Source: Anaerococcus jeddahensis (GTDB taxonomy: Bacteria; Bacillota; Clostridia; Tissierellales; Peptoniphilaceae). From it: a stretch of 64,000 bases of DNA. Below are positions 33,599 to 43,808 of this stretch, one piece after another (the stretch's first letter is position 1; every line of letters starts with the position of its first letter). The stretch is from the NCBI RefSeq assembly GCF_001182725.1, contig NZ_CWHU01000004.1, positions 62,001 to 126,000 on the forward strand, in the 5' to 3' direction. The notes beneath the pieces were generated by a model, which worked only from the letters and a program-made list of their open reading frames with translations, searched no databases and was not told where the DNA came from. The translations under genes and the position numbers were made by a program.

Positions 33599-34921
33599 TT
33601 AAAGATTTTTCCAAATTTTTGCAGCTCTTTGTCTTGAATCTGCGTGAATTTTTGCTTGATCAACTGTTGTTATTACTTTATCTTTCATAACAAATTTTCC
33701 ATTTATTATTGTATCGTTTACAAGTCTTCCTGTTAAACCGAAAAGACTGTGTCCGCCCCAATTGTCTTTGTTGATTGGAGTGTATGGATCATAATTTATT
33801 GTGATTAAATCTGCATAGGCTCCCTTTTTAATTCTTCCTACTTCATTGTTTAGGAAGTGGGAAACTATATCAGGGTTATTTTTAAATTGCATTTCCAAGG
33901 TTTCTCCAAATCCTTTTGTTGGATCTTGTGTGTTATGAGCTTGGATTATGTTTGCAACTTTCATTGATTCAAACATGTCATTTGTATAAGCATCTGTTCC
34001 AAGCCCTACTTTTAATCCTTTTTCAAAAAATCTATTTACTGGAGGAACTCCTACAGCGTTGTTCATATTTGATTCCGGGTTAAAGATTACTGGAGTATTA
34101 TTTTTCTTTAATATATCCATCTCTCTTCCGTTTATATGAACACAGTGAATAGCAAGTGTATTTTCATTTATTATGCCGAAATCATTTAGTCTTTCTACAA
34201 TTCTTTTGCCATATTTTCTTTGGCAATCCCATTGGTCTTCGATTCCTTCTGCAATGTGAACGTGGAAGCCATTATAAATTCCATACAATGCATCAAGAGC
34301 TTTTTCTAATGATTCATCTGAAAGGGTAAAAGATGCGTGAAGGCCAAATAATCCTCTTAGCATATCGTCATTTTCTTTAAGAGAATGTTTAATCCACTCT
34401 ACGTTTTCTTTTATTTCCCTATCTCTAATTTCAGCTCCATCACGATCTGAAAGTTCATAGCAAAGATTTGTTCTAATTCCTACTTCTTTTGCTGCATCTG
34501 CAAGGGTAAAGAGTGAATTTTCTACAGAATTTGGTCCTGAATGGTGGTCAATTACTGTTGTAACTCCGTTTGCTATTGATTCCATGTAAGTTGTTAGGGC
34601 ATTTAATCTTACATCTTCTGTTGTAAGTTCCCTATCAAGAGCCCACCATAAATTTTCTAAAACATTAAAGAAATTATCTGTTGGTTTTGAAGCTGCCATT
34701 CCTCTTGCGTAAGCTGAATAAATGTGTGAGTGAGCACAGATCATTCCTGGCATAAGAAGTTTTCCTTTTAAATCAATTACTTCTTCATCAGGATATTTAT
34801 TTAAAATATCCTGATTTTCTCCAACATCTTCTATTAGTTTGTCCTTGATAAAAACTGCGCCGTTTTCATAAAAATTATTGTTTTCATCGTTTGTAATTAT
34901 TAGGCAATTTGATAATATCAT
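33599..34921 (-). CDS. ssnA: SsnA-family aminohydrolase
   Basis: 440 residues, amidohydrolase superfamily close to the guanine deaminase/chlorohydrolase group. Metal ligands are in ICAHSHIYSAYARG (HxH), FHVHIAEGIEDQW, LAIHCVHING and LGTDAYTND. SsnA is part of the conserved ygeX-ygeY-ygeW-ygfK-ssnA-hyuA set linked to anaerobic urate use; it probably opens or deaminates a purine-derived ring, exact reaction not proven. It follows ygfK by 9 bp in a leftward pair. ATG at 34921 behind GGAGATAAG. Confidence 0.88.
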   Translation of the reverse strand: MILSNCLIITNDENNNFYENGAVFIKDKLIEDVGENQDILNKYPDEEVIDLKGKLLMPGMICAHSHIYSAYARGMAASKPTDNFFNVLENLWWALDRELTTEDVRLNALTTYMESIANGVTTVIDHHSGPNSVENSLFTLADAAKEVGIRTNLCYELSDRDGAEIRDREIKENVEWIKHSLKENDDMLRGLFGLHASFTLSDESLEKALDALYGIYNGFHVHIAEGIEDQWDCQRKYGKRIVERLNDFGIINENTLAIHCVHINGREMDILKKNNTPVIFNPESNMNNAVGVPPVNRFFEKGLKVGLGTDAYTNDMFESMKVANIIQAHNTQDPTKGFGETLEMQFKNNPDIVSHFLNNEVGRIKKGAYADLITINYDPYTPINKDNWGGHSLFGLTGRLVNDTIINGKFVMKDKVITTVDQAKIHADSRQRAAKIWKNL

Positions 34922-34930
34922 CTTATCTCC

Positions 34931-37900
34931 TTATGAGTTTAAAATTTCTGTTGGCTTAATATAATAAGCATAGTTTTCTTCGATTGCTTTTATTAGTTTT
35001 GTCATATTTTCTGACAAATCATCCAAGTTTTCTACTTCTATTACTTTGCCATTTTCAAGTCTAACTAGATATTTATTACCTTCTTTTAAGAAGCCTGTGT
35101 TTGTTGAATCATCAAAGTCTTCTTTTGTCCAAAATACTGTAAGTTTATCTTTATAAGGACGTCCTGCGTGTGGACAATAGAATCCACAGTTTCCACATTC
35201 GTTACACATTCCATCTAAGTGAATTATTTGGTGAAGATTTTCAAATCCTTCAACTTTTATAGCTACATTTGCTCTGTTTGGACAAACTTCTGTACACATT
35301 TCACAGATTTGATCACACTTTAAGCATCTATAGCCTTCGTTTTCGTTGTCGATTTTTTCTTGAAGTCTTCCTCTTTTTTCGTAGATAATTTTATTATCTT
35401 CAAGTTCTTCAAATTTTTCAAAATCATTTTCTAGATTTTCTTTTGATAAAATATCAAGGCAAACCGCTTTAGCTTCGCCCATTGCTTTTACAATAGTACT
35501 TGCTCCGGCTCTACAATCTCCAATTACATAGACATTATCAATATTTGTTTCATAATTTTCTGTAGTTTTTACATTGCCCCAGTCATCTAGGTTAATATTA
35601 TTTTCTTTGAAGGCACTTGTATCAACTCTTGCTCCTGTTGCTCCGATTACTGTATCAAATTCAAGGTCAAGTTTTTCTCCTGTTGAATTAATTGATCTTC
35701 TTCCAGATTCATCAAATTCGCCAAGTTCCATTTTTTCACATTTTAAAACTTTTCCATCATATGCGTATGGGGCAACTAGTTCATAAATCTTGTGGCCTTC
35801 TTCTTTTACATCATTTACTTCTTCTTGAGTTGCAGGCATGTAAGCTTCTGTTCTTCTGTAAACCAAAGCCACACTTTCAACTCCGTCAAGTCTAGCTGCA
35901 GTTCTTGTACAATCCATAGCTACATCTCCTGCACCTACAACTGCAACTTTTTTGCCAACATCTGCCTTGCCATTCATTCTTACATCCCATAAGAAATCAA
36001 GTGCATCAAGAATATTTTCACTTCCTTCTTTTACTGGAGATCTTCCCTTCTCCCAAGCACCTGTGGCAGCAATTATATAATCATAATCTTTTTTCAATTC
36101 TTCGTAAGATTCTTTTACTTCAGAATCAAAAACAAATTTTACGCCTTGTTTTACAGCAATTTGGTAATCTCTTTCAATTTGTTCGTCAGAAATTCTAAAT
36201 TTAGGAATAACGTGGCTTACAATTCCGTAAGGTTTTGATAATTTTTCTCTTACAGTTACATCCACACCATTTCTTCTTAAATATGATGCTGCAGCAATTC
36301 CACCAGGACCTGCTCCTATAATAAGAACTTTTTTATCTGATTTTAAATCTACTTCTTTTATATTTTCTAAATATTTATCTTGAGCCTTATTAGCTGCAAT
36401 TAGTTTCATTTCTCTAATTTGAAGGCTCTTTTCGTAGTCAACTCTTGTACAATGATCTTGACAATAGTGAGCACAAAGCTCTCCCAAAATTGTTGGAGCA
36501 GTATTATCCATAGCAATAACTTCAATTGCCTTATCATATTCTCCATCTGCAACTAATTTTAAATATTCAGGAATTTGTTGTTCGATTGGACATCCTCCAT
36601 CCTTACAAGGAGCCTTGTAGCAATCTGTAAGTGGAAGAGGTGAATTTGTTTTTCTTGATCCAACTTTTTCTCTATATAATTTATTATTAACCCATTCACT
36701 TATGGTCTTATCTCTAAGTTTTATAGTTTTTTCAACATCAACATCGTGAAGTTCATTGCTTAATAAATCTTCAGTTTCTTTTGCCAATTGGTTAAATCTT
36801 AGATATCCACCTGGCTTAAGAATTGTTGTTGCAACTGTAATTGGTTGACCCAAAGCTTTGAAAATTTCTTTAATATTTCTAGCATCAGCTCCACCAGAAT
36901 ATGAAATCGGAAGTTTTCCATCAAATTTTTCTGAAAGCATAGCTGCCATAGAAACTGTTAGTGGAAGAAGAGATCTTCCTGACATATACATTTCTTCAGC
37001 TGGAAGTTCATTTCTTTTTACATCAACTGGGAAAGTATTTGTAAGTTTTACTCCAAAAGCAAGGTCATTTTTCTTTGCAAGATCTAATAATCTTTCAATC
37101 ATAACAACCGCATCTTCATATTGAAGGTCGTTTTTAAAGTGGTGGTCTGTAAAAGAAATATAATCAAAGCCCATATCATCTAGGGTTTTTCTTGCATAAT
37201 CATAACCTAACATGGTTGGGTTACATTTTATAAATGTAGACATTTTTTTATCGTCTATTAAATAAGATGCAATTTTTTCAATTTCTTCTGCAGGACAACC
37301 GTGGAGGGTTGAAAGGGTTATTGAATCACAAACATTTGTGCTGATATTATCTATGTCTTCTTTATTGAAGTTTGAAAATTTATCAATGTTTTCTTCAAGA
37401 TAAGACTTACATTCTTTAAATACATCAGTATCTTTAGCATTTCTTAAATTTTCAATGTATGTATCAACTTTTTCAGATTTTATTCCTTCAAGGTCATAAC
37501 CTACTGACATATTGTAGGCAAAATCTTTTTTATCAGAAAGATTTAACTCTTTTGCCAAGGCAATTATTGCAAAATATGCTTTTACATATTCGTTATAAGC
37601 TTCTTTTACTGTAAGCTCTGTTGACCACTCACAGTTATAACACTCATCTTCTGAGTTTATACATGGTTTTGCAACAGCCTTTTGTATATCTTCTCCATCA
37701 AGTTTTTGAACTGTTTTTAGCTCAATAAATCTTGCTCCTGTTAGGTATGAAGCTAGGATATTTTGGGCTAGTTGAGATTGAGGACCTGCTGCAGGACCAA
37801 CTGCTGATGAAATTTCATCACCAAAAACTGTTTTTAGCATTTTTCCCGATTCATTTTTGTAGAATTTTTCCTTTTTAATTCCAAAAATAGAACCTTCATT

Positions 37901-37966
37901 TTTATATTCTTCCAAAGCCCAATCAATTAGGTCTTTAAAAGGTATAGGTCTCATAAATTCACTCAT
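34931..37966 (-). CDS. ygfK: YgfK-type iron-sulfur flavoprotein (putative selenate reductase subunit family)
   Basis: 1011 residues. About 1-450 is a dihydroorotate/dihydropyrimidine-dehydrogenase-like barrel part (MRPIPFKDLIDWALEEYK start). About 450-860 is GltD-like, with cysteine motifs CKDGGCPIEQQIPEY and CAHYCQDHCTRVDY and two dinucleotide sites (VLIIGAGPGGIAAASYLRR and VAVVGAGDVAMDCTR). The C terminus has two 4Fe-4S clusters (CLKCDQICEMCTEVCP and CNECGNCGFYCP). It would supply NAD(P)H electrons for reductive ring chemistry in the purine route. The selenate-reductase name is historical. ATG at 37966 behind AAGGAG. Confidence 0.9.
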   Translation of the reverse strand: MSEFMRPIPFKDLIDWALEEYKNEGSIFGIKKEKFYKNESGKMLKTVFGDEISSAVGPAAGPQSQLAQNILASYLTGARFIELKTVQKLDGEDIQKAVAKPCINSEDECYNCEWSTELTVKEAYNEYVKAYFAIIALAKELNLSDKKDFAYNMSVGYDLEGIKSEKVDTYIENLRNAKDTDVFKECKSYLEENIDKFSNFNKEDIDNISTNVCDSITLSTLHGCPAEEIEKIASYLIDDKKMSTFIKCNPTMLGYDYARKTLDDMGFDYISFTDHHFKNDLQYEDAVVMIERLLDLAKKNDLAFGVKLTNTFPVDVKRNELPAEEMYMSGRSLLPLTVSMAAMLSEKFDGKLPISYSGGADARNIKEIFKALGQPITVATTILKPGGYLRFNQLAKETEDLLSNELHDVDVEKTIKLRDKTISEWVNNKLYREKVGSRKTNSPLPLTDCYKAPCKDGGCPIEQQIPEYLKLVADGEYDKAIEVIAMDNTAPTILGELCAHYCQDHCTRVDYEKSLQIREMKLIAANKAQDKYLENIKEVDLKSDKKVLIIGAGPGGIAAASYLRRNGVDVTVREKLSKPYGIVSHVIPKFRISDEQIERDYQIAVKQGVKFVFDSEVKESYEELKKDYDYIIAATGAWEKGRSPVKEGSENILDALDFLWDVRMNGKADVGKKVAVVGAGDVAMDCTRTAARLDGVESVALVYRRTEAYMPATQEEVNDVKEEGHKIYELVAPYAYDGKVLKCEKMELGEFDESGRRSINSTGEKLDLEFDTVIGATGARVDTSAFKENNINLDDWGNVKTTENYETNIDNVYVIGDCRAGASTIVKAMGEAKAVCLDILSKENLENDFEKFEELEDNKIIYEKRGRLQEKIDNENEGYRCLKCDQICEMCTEVCPNRANVAIKVEGFENLHQIIHLDGMCNECGNCGFYCPHAGRPYKDKLTVFWTKEDFDDSTNTGFLKEGNKYLVRLENGKVIEVENLDDLSENMTKLIKAIEENYAYYIKPTEILNS

Positions 37967-38088
37967 TTTTTTACTCCTTAATTATAATATGATAATTTAA
38001 TAGGTTTAAATCTTAAAATCGCTCTATTGTTTAATACAGACTTAATTAAAAACTCATATATTAATATTATCAAAATTTTTATTGAAAA

Positions 38089-39459
38089 TTATTTAGCTAA
38101 TTTTCTTTTTATAAATTTTCCATATCCAGGAACTCCTAAATATTCCCCTTCTGATAATACAAACTTTCCTCTGCACAATACTGTCTTAACTTTATAATCG
38201 GACTCAAACCCCTCATATGAAGTATAGTCTACATTTGAATGTCTATTTTCTTGTTTAATAACATATTTTTCTTTTTCTAATATTATTATATCAGCATCAC
38301 TATTTGGGTTAATATTTCCCTTTTTAGGATATAATCCAAATATTTTAGCTGGATTAGATATTAATACCTCTATCAATCTATCAAGACTTATTCCTCTTTT
38401 TAACCCCTCTGATAGTATCAGCTCTAATCTTTCTTCAACACCTGGTGCTCCACCTGGGCAATCATAAAAATTATCTTTATAAGGTAACTTCTCTGTTTCA
38501 TAAAAAAATGGACAATGATCTGTAGCTACAACATTAACTTCACCATCAATTATCCCTTGCCATAAAGCATTTTGATCAGATTTTTTTCTTAAAGGAGGTG
38601 ACATAATATATTTTATTCCTTCAGAATTACCGCCATCAATATATTTTTGCTCATCTAATAACAAGTATTGAGTACATGTCTCACAATATAAATTTTTAAC
38701 TCCTCTTTTTCTAGCCTTTTTTATTTCATTTAAACCTAATTCCGTTGAGGTGTGAACTATATATAATTTAGGATATCCTGCTATTTCAGATAAATAAATT
38801 AGTCTATTGATTGCTTCCGCTTCTGTTTCAGCCGGTCTAGTTTTTGCGTGATAAATAGGATCTAACTCATTCTTTGACTTTGCCTCTTCTCTTAATTCTG
38901 CAATTGCTCCATCATTTTCACAATGAACACATACTACTGTCCCAGTTTCTTTAGCTTTTTTCAATATTTTTAAAATTTTATCATCATCAAGTTTTCCACC
39001 ATAAGTTGTGTATATTTTTGTTGAAACTATACCTTCATTTTTATGATATGATTCCATTAATTCCAATGTTTTATCTCTTGAATCTTGGATTGCTCCATGA
39101 AAAGAGTAATCAATTATAGCTAAATCTTTTGCCATTTTATGATATTTTTTTATCATTTCATCAAAATAGCTTTCTTTAGATCCAAAAGCTATATGATCTA
39201 CTATTGTTGTAGTTCCTCCACAAGCAGCAGCTCTTGTACCTGTGTGAAAATCATCAACAGCAACAAATTTACCTAAATCTAGAGACATATGGGTGTGAAC
39301 ATCTACGCCTCCTGGTAAAGTTAGTCTTTCTTTCGCATCATATATTTCACACTCGTCATCATTAAGATTGCACCCTATAGATTCTATCTTCTCTCCATTT
39401 ATTTTAATATCTACTATATTTTCACCGTATAAATTAGCATTTTTAATAATTAAAGACAT
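38089..39459 (-). CDS. Dihydropyrimidinase/D-hydantoinase family amidohydrolase 2
   Basis: 456 residues, colinear with the hydantoinase at 25-26 kb and by eye a little over half identical. All ligands are kept: HTH in VDVHTHMSLDLGKF, the lysine in VSTKIYTTY, VHCEND, IVHTST and ATDHCPF. It may open a different cyclic amide (allantoin-, dihydropyrimidine- or hydantoin-like), because its partner is an NCS1 transporter. ATG at 39459 with GGAGAT in front; the frame is open to 39513 but that part overlaps the transporter gene. No NCS1-hydantoinase pair of this kind is in the E. coli locus. Confidence 0.85.
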   Translation of the reverse strand: MSLIIKNANLYGENIVDIKINGEKIESIGCNLNDDECEIYDAKERLTLPGGVDVHTHMSLDLGKFVAVDDFHTGTRAAACGGTTTIVDHIAFGSKESYFDEMIKKYHKMAKDLAIIDYSFHGAIQDSRDKTLELMESYHKNEGIVSTKIYTTYGGKLDDDKILKILKKAKETGTVVCVHCENDGAIAELREEAKSKNELDPIYHAKTRPAETEAEAINRLIYLSEIAGYPKLYIVHTSTELGLNEIKKARKRGVKNLYCETCTQYLLLDEQKYIDGGNSEGIKYIMSPPLRKKSDQNALWQGIIDGEVNVVATDHCPFFYETEKLPYKDNFYDCPGGAPGVEERLELILSEGLKRGISLDRLIEVLISNPAKIFGLYPKKGNINPNSDADIIILEKEKYVIKQENRHSNVDYTSYEGFESDYKVKTVLCRGKFVLSEGEYLGVPGYGKFIKRKLAK

Positions 39460-39469
39460 ATTCCATCTC

Positions 39470-40933
39470 CTATTTTTTCTTAACAATTTTAAGATATAAA
39501 TAGTACAAAGCACCTGTAGCTATTACACCAAATACATAAGCATTATTGAATATCCATGTTATTGATTCAATATATTTACCAGCAAATATTAATGCTGTCA
39601 TTACAATGAATAATACTATTACAGGGATGTTCCACCCATTGCTATAAAAATACTTACCTTCATTCGTCTTATAAACATCAACCATATCTATTTCAGTCTT
39701 ATATTCAAATAGATATGATACCAAATATATACCTGATATAGGACCAATAAGTGCACCTAATAACTGAGTTACATTGAAAATAAGATTATAAGCACTTGAC
39801 AAACTATCCCAAGGCCTTGCTAATAAAGCCAATAAAGCAACTAATATAGTAACAACTTTATATGGTATTTTATTTTTAGTTAAAGTCGCTGCGATATTCA
39901 CTGGTGGAATTAAATTTCCAGCAACATTAGTAGTTAAAACAGCCAAAATTATAAAAATAGAGAATATAATTCTTATAAATATACTATGAAAATTTCCTAC
40001 TAATACTGCAGGTTCCCAAATTTCTTTACCAAAAGCTAGTAATCCACCAGCTGTTCCACACATTCCTACAAAAGAAATATAAAATGTCATTAAAGGAGCT
40101 GAAATAATTTGCCCAACACTTTGTGCTTTTTGGTTTACACAATGCCTTGTAAAGTCTGGCATTGATAATGCAATTCCTCCGTCAAAAGCTATCATAGCTG
40201 AAAGAGCTGGCCAAAAAAGTTCCCAAAAGCTAATACCTTGTTTTGCTTGAAGTATTTTTGCTCCAAATAATGTTTTAAAACTCCAGTCAGCGGTATAAAG
40301 TCCCCAAATAATAACTATTAGGCTTAGAACAATTAATATAGGTGCTGACACGCCTTCTAGTATTTTAACTGCCTTGCTACCTGAAGCAGCAATATATACG
40401 TTCATAATCCAAAAAATTATAAATGAAATAAAGTGAGCTTTAAATCCCATTTCTAACCAACTTGGAAAAATAGCGCCAATTATCGTATATATAGCTTGAC
40501 CTCCGATCCATGCTTGAACACCAAACCAAAATACACCAAGAATAGCCCTAATAAATGATGGAAAAATTGCACCTTTTTTACCAAATACAATTTTGCTCAG
40601 CATCGGATATGTCATACCATATTTTGTACCAAAATGACCCAAAGCTATAGCTACTCCCATAACTATGGTATGTCCTAATACAACAGTTAGTAAAGCCTGT
40701 CCCCAAGACATTCCTGACACCAACAAGCCACTTGCTACTTGATACACGGCTATAGAAACAATCATTCCAATCCATAAATTCGATATATCCTTAGTGTGCC
40801 AATTTCTGTCTGTAGACTTTATAGGTGAGCTTATTTCATTATAATCATTTTCATGATTATTTATCTCTTTTATCCCTAATTCGGTTAAATCATATATGTC
40901 GCCATTTAAAACTTGATTTTTTTGTTTTTCCAA
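39470..40933 (-). CDS. NCS1 nucleobase/hydantoin/allantoin permease
   Basis: 487 residues, about 12 membrane segments after a hydrophilic N terminus of about 45 residues. NCS1 features are NLWIGMIVSIAVYQVASG and GVFWFGVQAWIGGQAIY (TM3 region of the Mhp1/PucI type). NCS1 proteins carry hydantoins, allantoin, cytosine or purines with Na+ or H+. Pairing with a hydantoinase 10 bp downstream suggests a hydantoin- or allantoin-like substrate. The start is TTG at 40933 behind a strong AAGGAGG. A hairpin upstream separates it from ygeY, and it probably has its own promoter in the 40934-41170 gap. Confidence 0.85.
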   Translation of the reverse strand: MEKQKNQVLNGDIYDLTELGIKEINNHENDYNEISSPIKSTDRNWHTKDISNLWIGMIVSIAVYQVASGLLVSGMSWGQALLTVVLGHTIVMGVAIALGHFGTKYGMTYPMLSKIVFGKKGAIFPSFIRAILGVFWFGVQAWIGGQAIYTIIGAIFPSWLEMGFKAHFISFIIFWIMNVYIAASGSKAVKILEGVSAPILIVLSLIVIIWGLYTADWSFKTLFGAKILQAKQGISFWELFWPALSAMIAFDGGIALSMPDFTRHCVNQKAQSVGQIISAPLMTFYISFVGMCGTAGGLLAFGKEIWEPAVLVGNFHSIFIRIIFSIFIILAVLTTNVAGNLIPPVNIAATLTKNKIPYKVVTILVALLALLARPWDSLSSAYNLIFNVTQLLGALIGPISGIYLVSYLFEYKTEIDMVDVYKTNEGKYFYSNGWNIPVIVLFIVMTALIFAGKYIESITWIFNNAYVFGVIATGALYYLYLKIVKKK

Positions 40934-41171
40934 AACTTACCTCCTTTTCAAATTTCAGATTTGAATAAGATAACAACTTTCTAATTCAATATTAAACGTT
41001 TTCTTAATAAATACTTTGCAAATTCGAAGCAATTCAAAATACTACAGTTCCTTTTATAAATATTATATTGTTAATTTTATGTATATTTATTATTTAGCAA
41101 AAGATTTTTAAAAGTTAATCGCTTTTCATAAACTTGAAAGTTTTATCTTATTATTAACCGATATAAATTTA

Positions 41172-41200
41172 TATCAAGAAAGGACTAGCCTTTCTTGATA
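41172..41200 (-). terminator. Hairpin between ygeY and the NCS1 gene
   Basis: TATCAAGAAAGG, loop ACTAG, CCTTTCTTGATA: a perfect 12 bp stem 10 bp after the ygeY stop. The minus strand has no clear T tract after it, so it may be a weak terminator or an mRNA end protector. The rest of the gap to 40934 holds only AT-rich sequence and the NCS1 ribosome site. Confidence 0.6.
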
Positions 41201-41210
41201 CTATTTAAAT

Positions 41211-42530
41211 TTATTTTATATATTCAAGTGGAAGAACTGAATATGTTGCTGCACAGGTTACTAAATCTTGTTTAAATGTAATTTCGTTTGGTGCGTGAGC
41301 TTGATCTTCTGCTCCTGGTCCAAATCCTATTACTGGAATATTGTGTCTTCCCATTATAGCAACACCGTTTGTTGAGAATGTCCATTTATCTGTTAATGGT
41401 AAATTCTTTCTCTTTTCAATTTCTTTTTCTACATTTGGTGCAATTCTCTTATCACCGTAAAGACCCTTGTATGCTCTTTCTAATGCTGTTGTTACTTCGT
41501 GATCTTCTGGAATTACCCATGTTGGGAAGTAGCATTCTTGTTTTTTGCTAAGGCCTGTCCATGATGGTCTTTCGTAATCATACATCGTAACTTTTGCACC
41601 GAATTTTTTAGCTGATGGAAGATCTTCAATTTCTTTTATACAAGATTCCCAAGTTTCTCCAGCTGTCATTCTTCTATCAAGTGAGATTGCACATGAATCT
41701 GCAACTGCACATCTTGATGGTGATGTAAAGAAGATTTGACTTGTTGTAACTGTTCCACGTCCTAAGAAGTTTGCTTCTTTGTATTCAGGATTGTATTTTT
41801 CGTCAAGCATTTTTACAAGACCCTTGATTTCTACTGAATCATCTGCTGGGTTTTCGTTTAGTTGTTCGATTTCATTAAGGATTTTTGCCATTTTATAAAT
41901 TGCGTTATCTCCTCTTTCTGGAGCTGAACCGTGGCATGAAACTCCTTCAACTTCTACACGAATTTCCATTCTTCCTCTTTGTCCTCTATAGATTCCACCG
42001 TCTGTTGGTTCTGTTGAAACTACAAAGTCAGGTCTTATTCCTTCATCTTCAATCATATATAACCAGCAGTTTCCGTCACAGTCTTCTTCTTGAACTGTTC
42101 CTGTAACTAAAACTCTAAATTTATCATTTAAAAATCCTAAGTCTTTCATGATTTTTGCACCATAAACTGCTGATACAATTCCACCTAATTGGTCAGAACC
42201 ACCACGTCCACCTATAAGATTTTCGTCTTCAAATCCTTCGTATGGATCAAAATCCCAGTTGTCTCTATTTCCAATTCCTACTGTATCAATATGGCCATCA
42301 AAAGCAATTTGTGTTTTGCCTGTACCCATCTCACCAAGTACGTTTCCTTGACCATCAATCCAAGCTTTATTAAAGCCTAGTTTTTCCATTTCTTCTTTAA
42401 TTCTTTTTGATTTTGCACCTTCTTCACAAGATTCACCATGTTTTAAGATTAAATCTCTCAAGAAAGCATTCATATCTTCTGAATATTTTTGTGCAGTTTC
42501 TTTTACCAAATCATAATTAATTTCTGTCAT
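41211..42530 (-). CDS. ygeY: YgeY-type M20 family metallohydrolase
   Basis: 439 residues. Zinc-site blocks are [28 protein letters not shown] (bridging Asp) and [13 protein letters not shown] (Glu base), with the dimerisation domain in the middle ([18 protein letters not shown]). YgeY is conserved with YgeX and YgeW in the anaerobic purine locus and probably cleaves an amide or ureido intermediate on the way to 2,3-diaminopropionate. It is the third gene of ygeX-ygeW-ygeY, 28 bp after ygeW. ATG at 42530 behind AAAAGGAGA. Confidence 0.9.
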   Translation of the reverse strand: MTEINYDLVKETAQKYSEDMNAFLRDLILKHGESCEEGAKSKRIKEEMEKLGFNKAWIDGQGNVLGEMGTGKTQIAFDGHIDTVGIGNRDNWDFDPYEGFEDENLIGGRGGSDQLGGIVSAVYGAKIMKDLGFLNDKFRVLVTGTVQEEDCDGNCWLYMIEDEGIRPDFVVSTEPTDGGIYRGQRGRMEIRVEVEGVSCHGSAPERGDNAIYKMAKILNEIEQLNENPADDSVEIKGLVKMLDEKYNPEYKEANFLGRGTVTTSQIFFTSPSRCAVADSCAISLDRRMTAGETWESCIKEIEDLPSAKKFGAKVTMYDYERPSWTGLSKKQECYFPTWVIPEDHEVTTALERAYKGLYGDKRIAPNVEKEIEKRKNLPLTDKWTFSTNGVAIMGRHNIPVIGFGPGAEDQAHAPNEITFKQDLVTCAATYSVLPLEYIK

Positions 42531-42558
42531 TTATATCTCCTTTTAAATTTTAAAATTC

Positions 42559-43770
42559 TTATTTATTTTCTTCTTTGTCAATAACTCTTTCTTTATTAGC
42601 TTTTAATAATTTTTCGATTGTAGCTTTTGGATCTTTAACTTTTTGTAAGAAGATCATTGCAGCAATTATATATGGTTTGTAGCTTGCTTCTTTGTAAAGT
42701 GGATCTCTGTATCTATCAAATACTGATTCATCAACTTCTCCGTCTTCACATGAAAGTCCTGTGATATCTGCTGGTAGGCAGTGCATGTATAGAGCTTTTC
42801 CATCTTTTGTAAGTTTCATCATTTCTTCTGTACAAGCCCAGTCCATGTGGCTCTTATTTTGTTCTAGAAGTTTTTGTTCAAGTTCATCAATTCCTTCTTG
42901 ATCTCCCTTAGCATATAGGTCTGTTCTTTCTTCCATAGCTGCAAATGGAGCCCATGATTTTGGATAAACTATATCAGCATCTTTGAATGCTTCTTCCATT
43001 GAATTTGTTTTTGTAAAGCTTCCGCCGTATTTTTTAGCATTTTCTTCTGCAATTTCTTCAACTTCTGGCATTATTTCATATCCTTCTGGGTGAGCTAAAA
43101 CTACATCCATTCCAAATCTTGTAAATAAGCTTGAAATTCCTTGAGGAACTGAAAGTGGTTTACCATATGATGGTGAATAAGCCCAAGTCATAGCAACTTT
43201 TTTGCCCTTTAAGTTTTCTACTCCACCAAATTCGTGAATTACGTGAAGTAAGTCAGCCATAGCTTGAGTTGGATGGTCAATATCACATTGAAGGTTTACA
43301 AGGTGTGGTCTTTGTTCAAGAATTCCATGGTCATATCCTTCTTGTACATATTCTGAGAAGTCTTTCATGTATTTGTAGCCTTTTCCAATATACATGTCAT
43401 CTCTTATTCCAATTGTATCAGCCATAAATGAAATCATGTTAGCTGTTTCTTTTACTGTTTCACCGTGAGCTTGTTGTGATTTTGCTTCGTCTAAGTCTTG
43501 AACTTCAAGTCCTAGCATGTTTGCAGCTGATGCAAATGAAAATCTTGTTCTTGTTGAGTTATCTCTAAACAATGAAATAGCAAGTCCTGAATCAAAGATT
43601 TTTGGAGAGATATTTTTTTCTCTCATTGCTCTTAATGTATCTGCAACTGTAAAGATTGCTTCAAGTTCGTCTTGTGATTTATCCCATGTATGGAAAAAGT
43701 CATCTTGGTAAAGTTTTTCAAAATCTAAGCCTTCTAATTTTTCTAATAATTTGTTGATATCTTGTGTCAT
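42559..43770 (-). CDS. ygeW: Knotted carbamoyltransferase YgeW
   Basis: 403 residues of the aspartate/ornithine transcarbamylase superfamily. The carbamoyl-phosphate loop is FRDNSTRTRFSF, HPTQAMADLLHV is the HPxQ motif, and the C-terminal MHCLPADITGLSCEDGEV is the catalytic HCLP. YgeW members bind neither aspartate nor ornithine; the true acceptor is a purine-derived compound, and the reaction may run toward carbamoyl phosphate for ATP. No carbamate kinase gene is in the window to complete that step. ATG at 43770 with GGAGAAATAA; between ygeX (38 bp) and ygeY. Confidence 0.9.
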   Translation of the reverse strand: MTQDINKLLEKLEGLDFEKLYQDDFFHTWDKSQDELEAIFTVADTLRAMREKNISPKIFDSGLAISLFRDNSTRTRFSFASAANMLGLEVQDLDEAKSQQAHGETVKETANMISFMADTIGIRDDMYIGKGYKYMKDFSEYVQEGYDHGILEQRPHLVNLQCDIDHPTQAMADLLHVIHEFGGVENLKGKKVAMTWAYSPSYGKPLSVPQGISSLFTRFGMDVVLAHPEGYEIMPEVEEIAEENAKKYGGSFTKTNSMEEAFKDADIVYPKSWAPFAAMEERTDLYAKGDQEGIDELEQKLLEQNKSHMDWACTEEMMKLTKDGKALYMHCLPADITGLSCEDGEVDESVFDRYRDPLYKEASYKPYIIAAMIFLQKVKDPKATIEKLLKANKERVIDKEENK

Positions 43771-43808
43771 TTATTTCTCCTTTTTTCTTTATTATCTTAT
43801 TATTTTTA

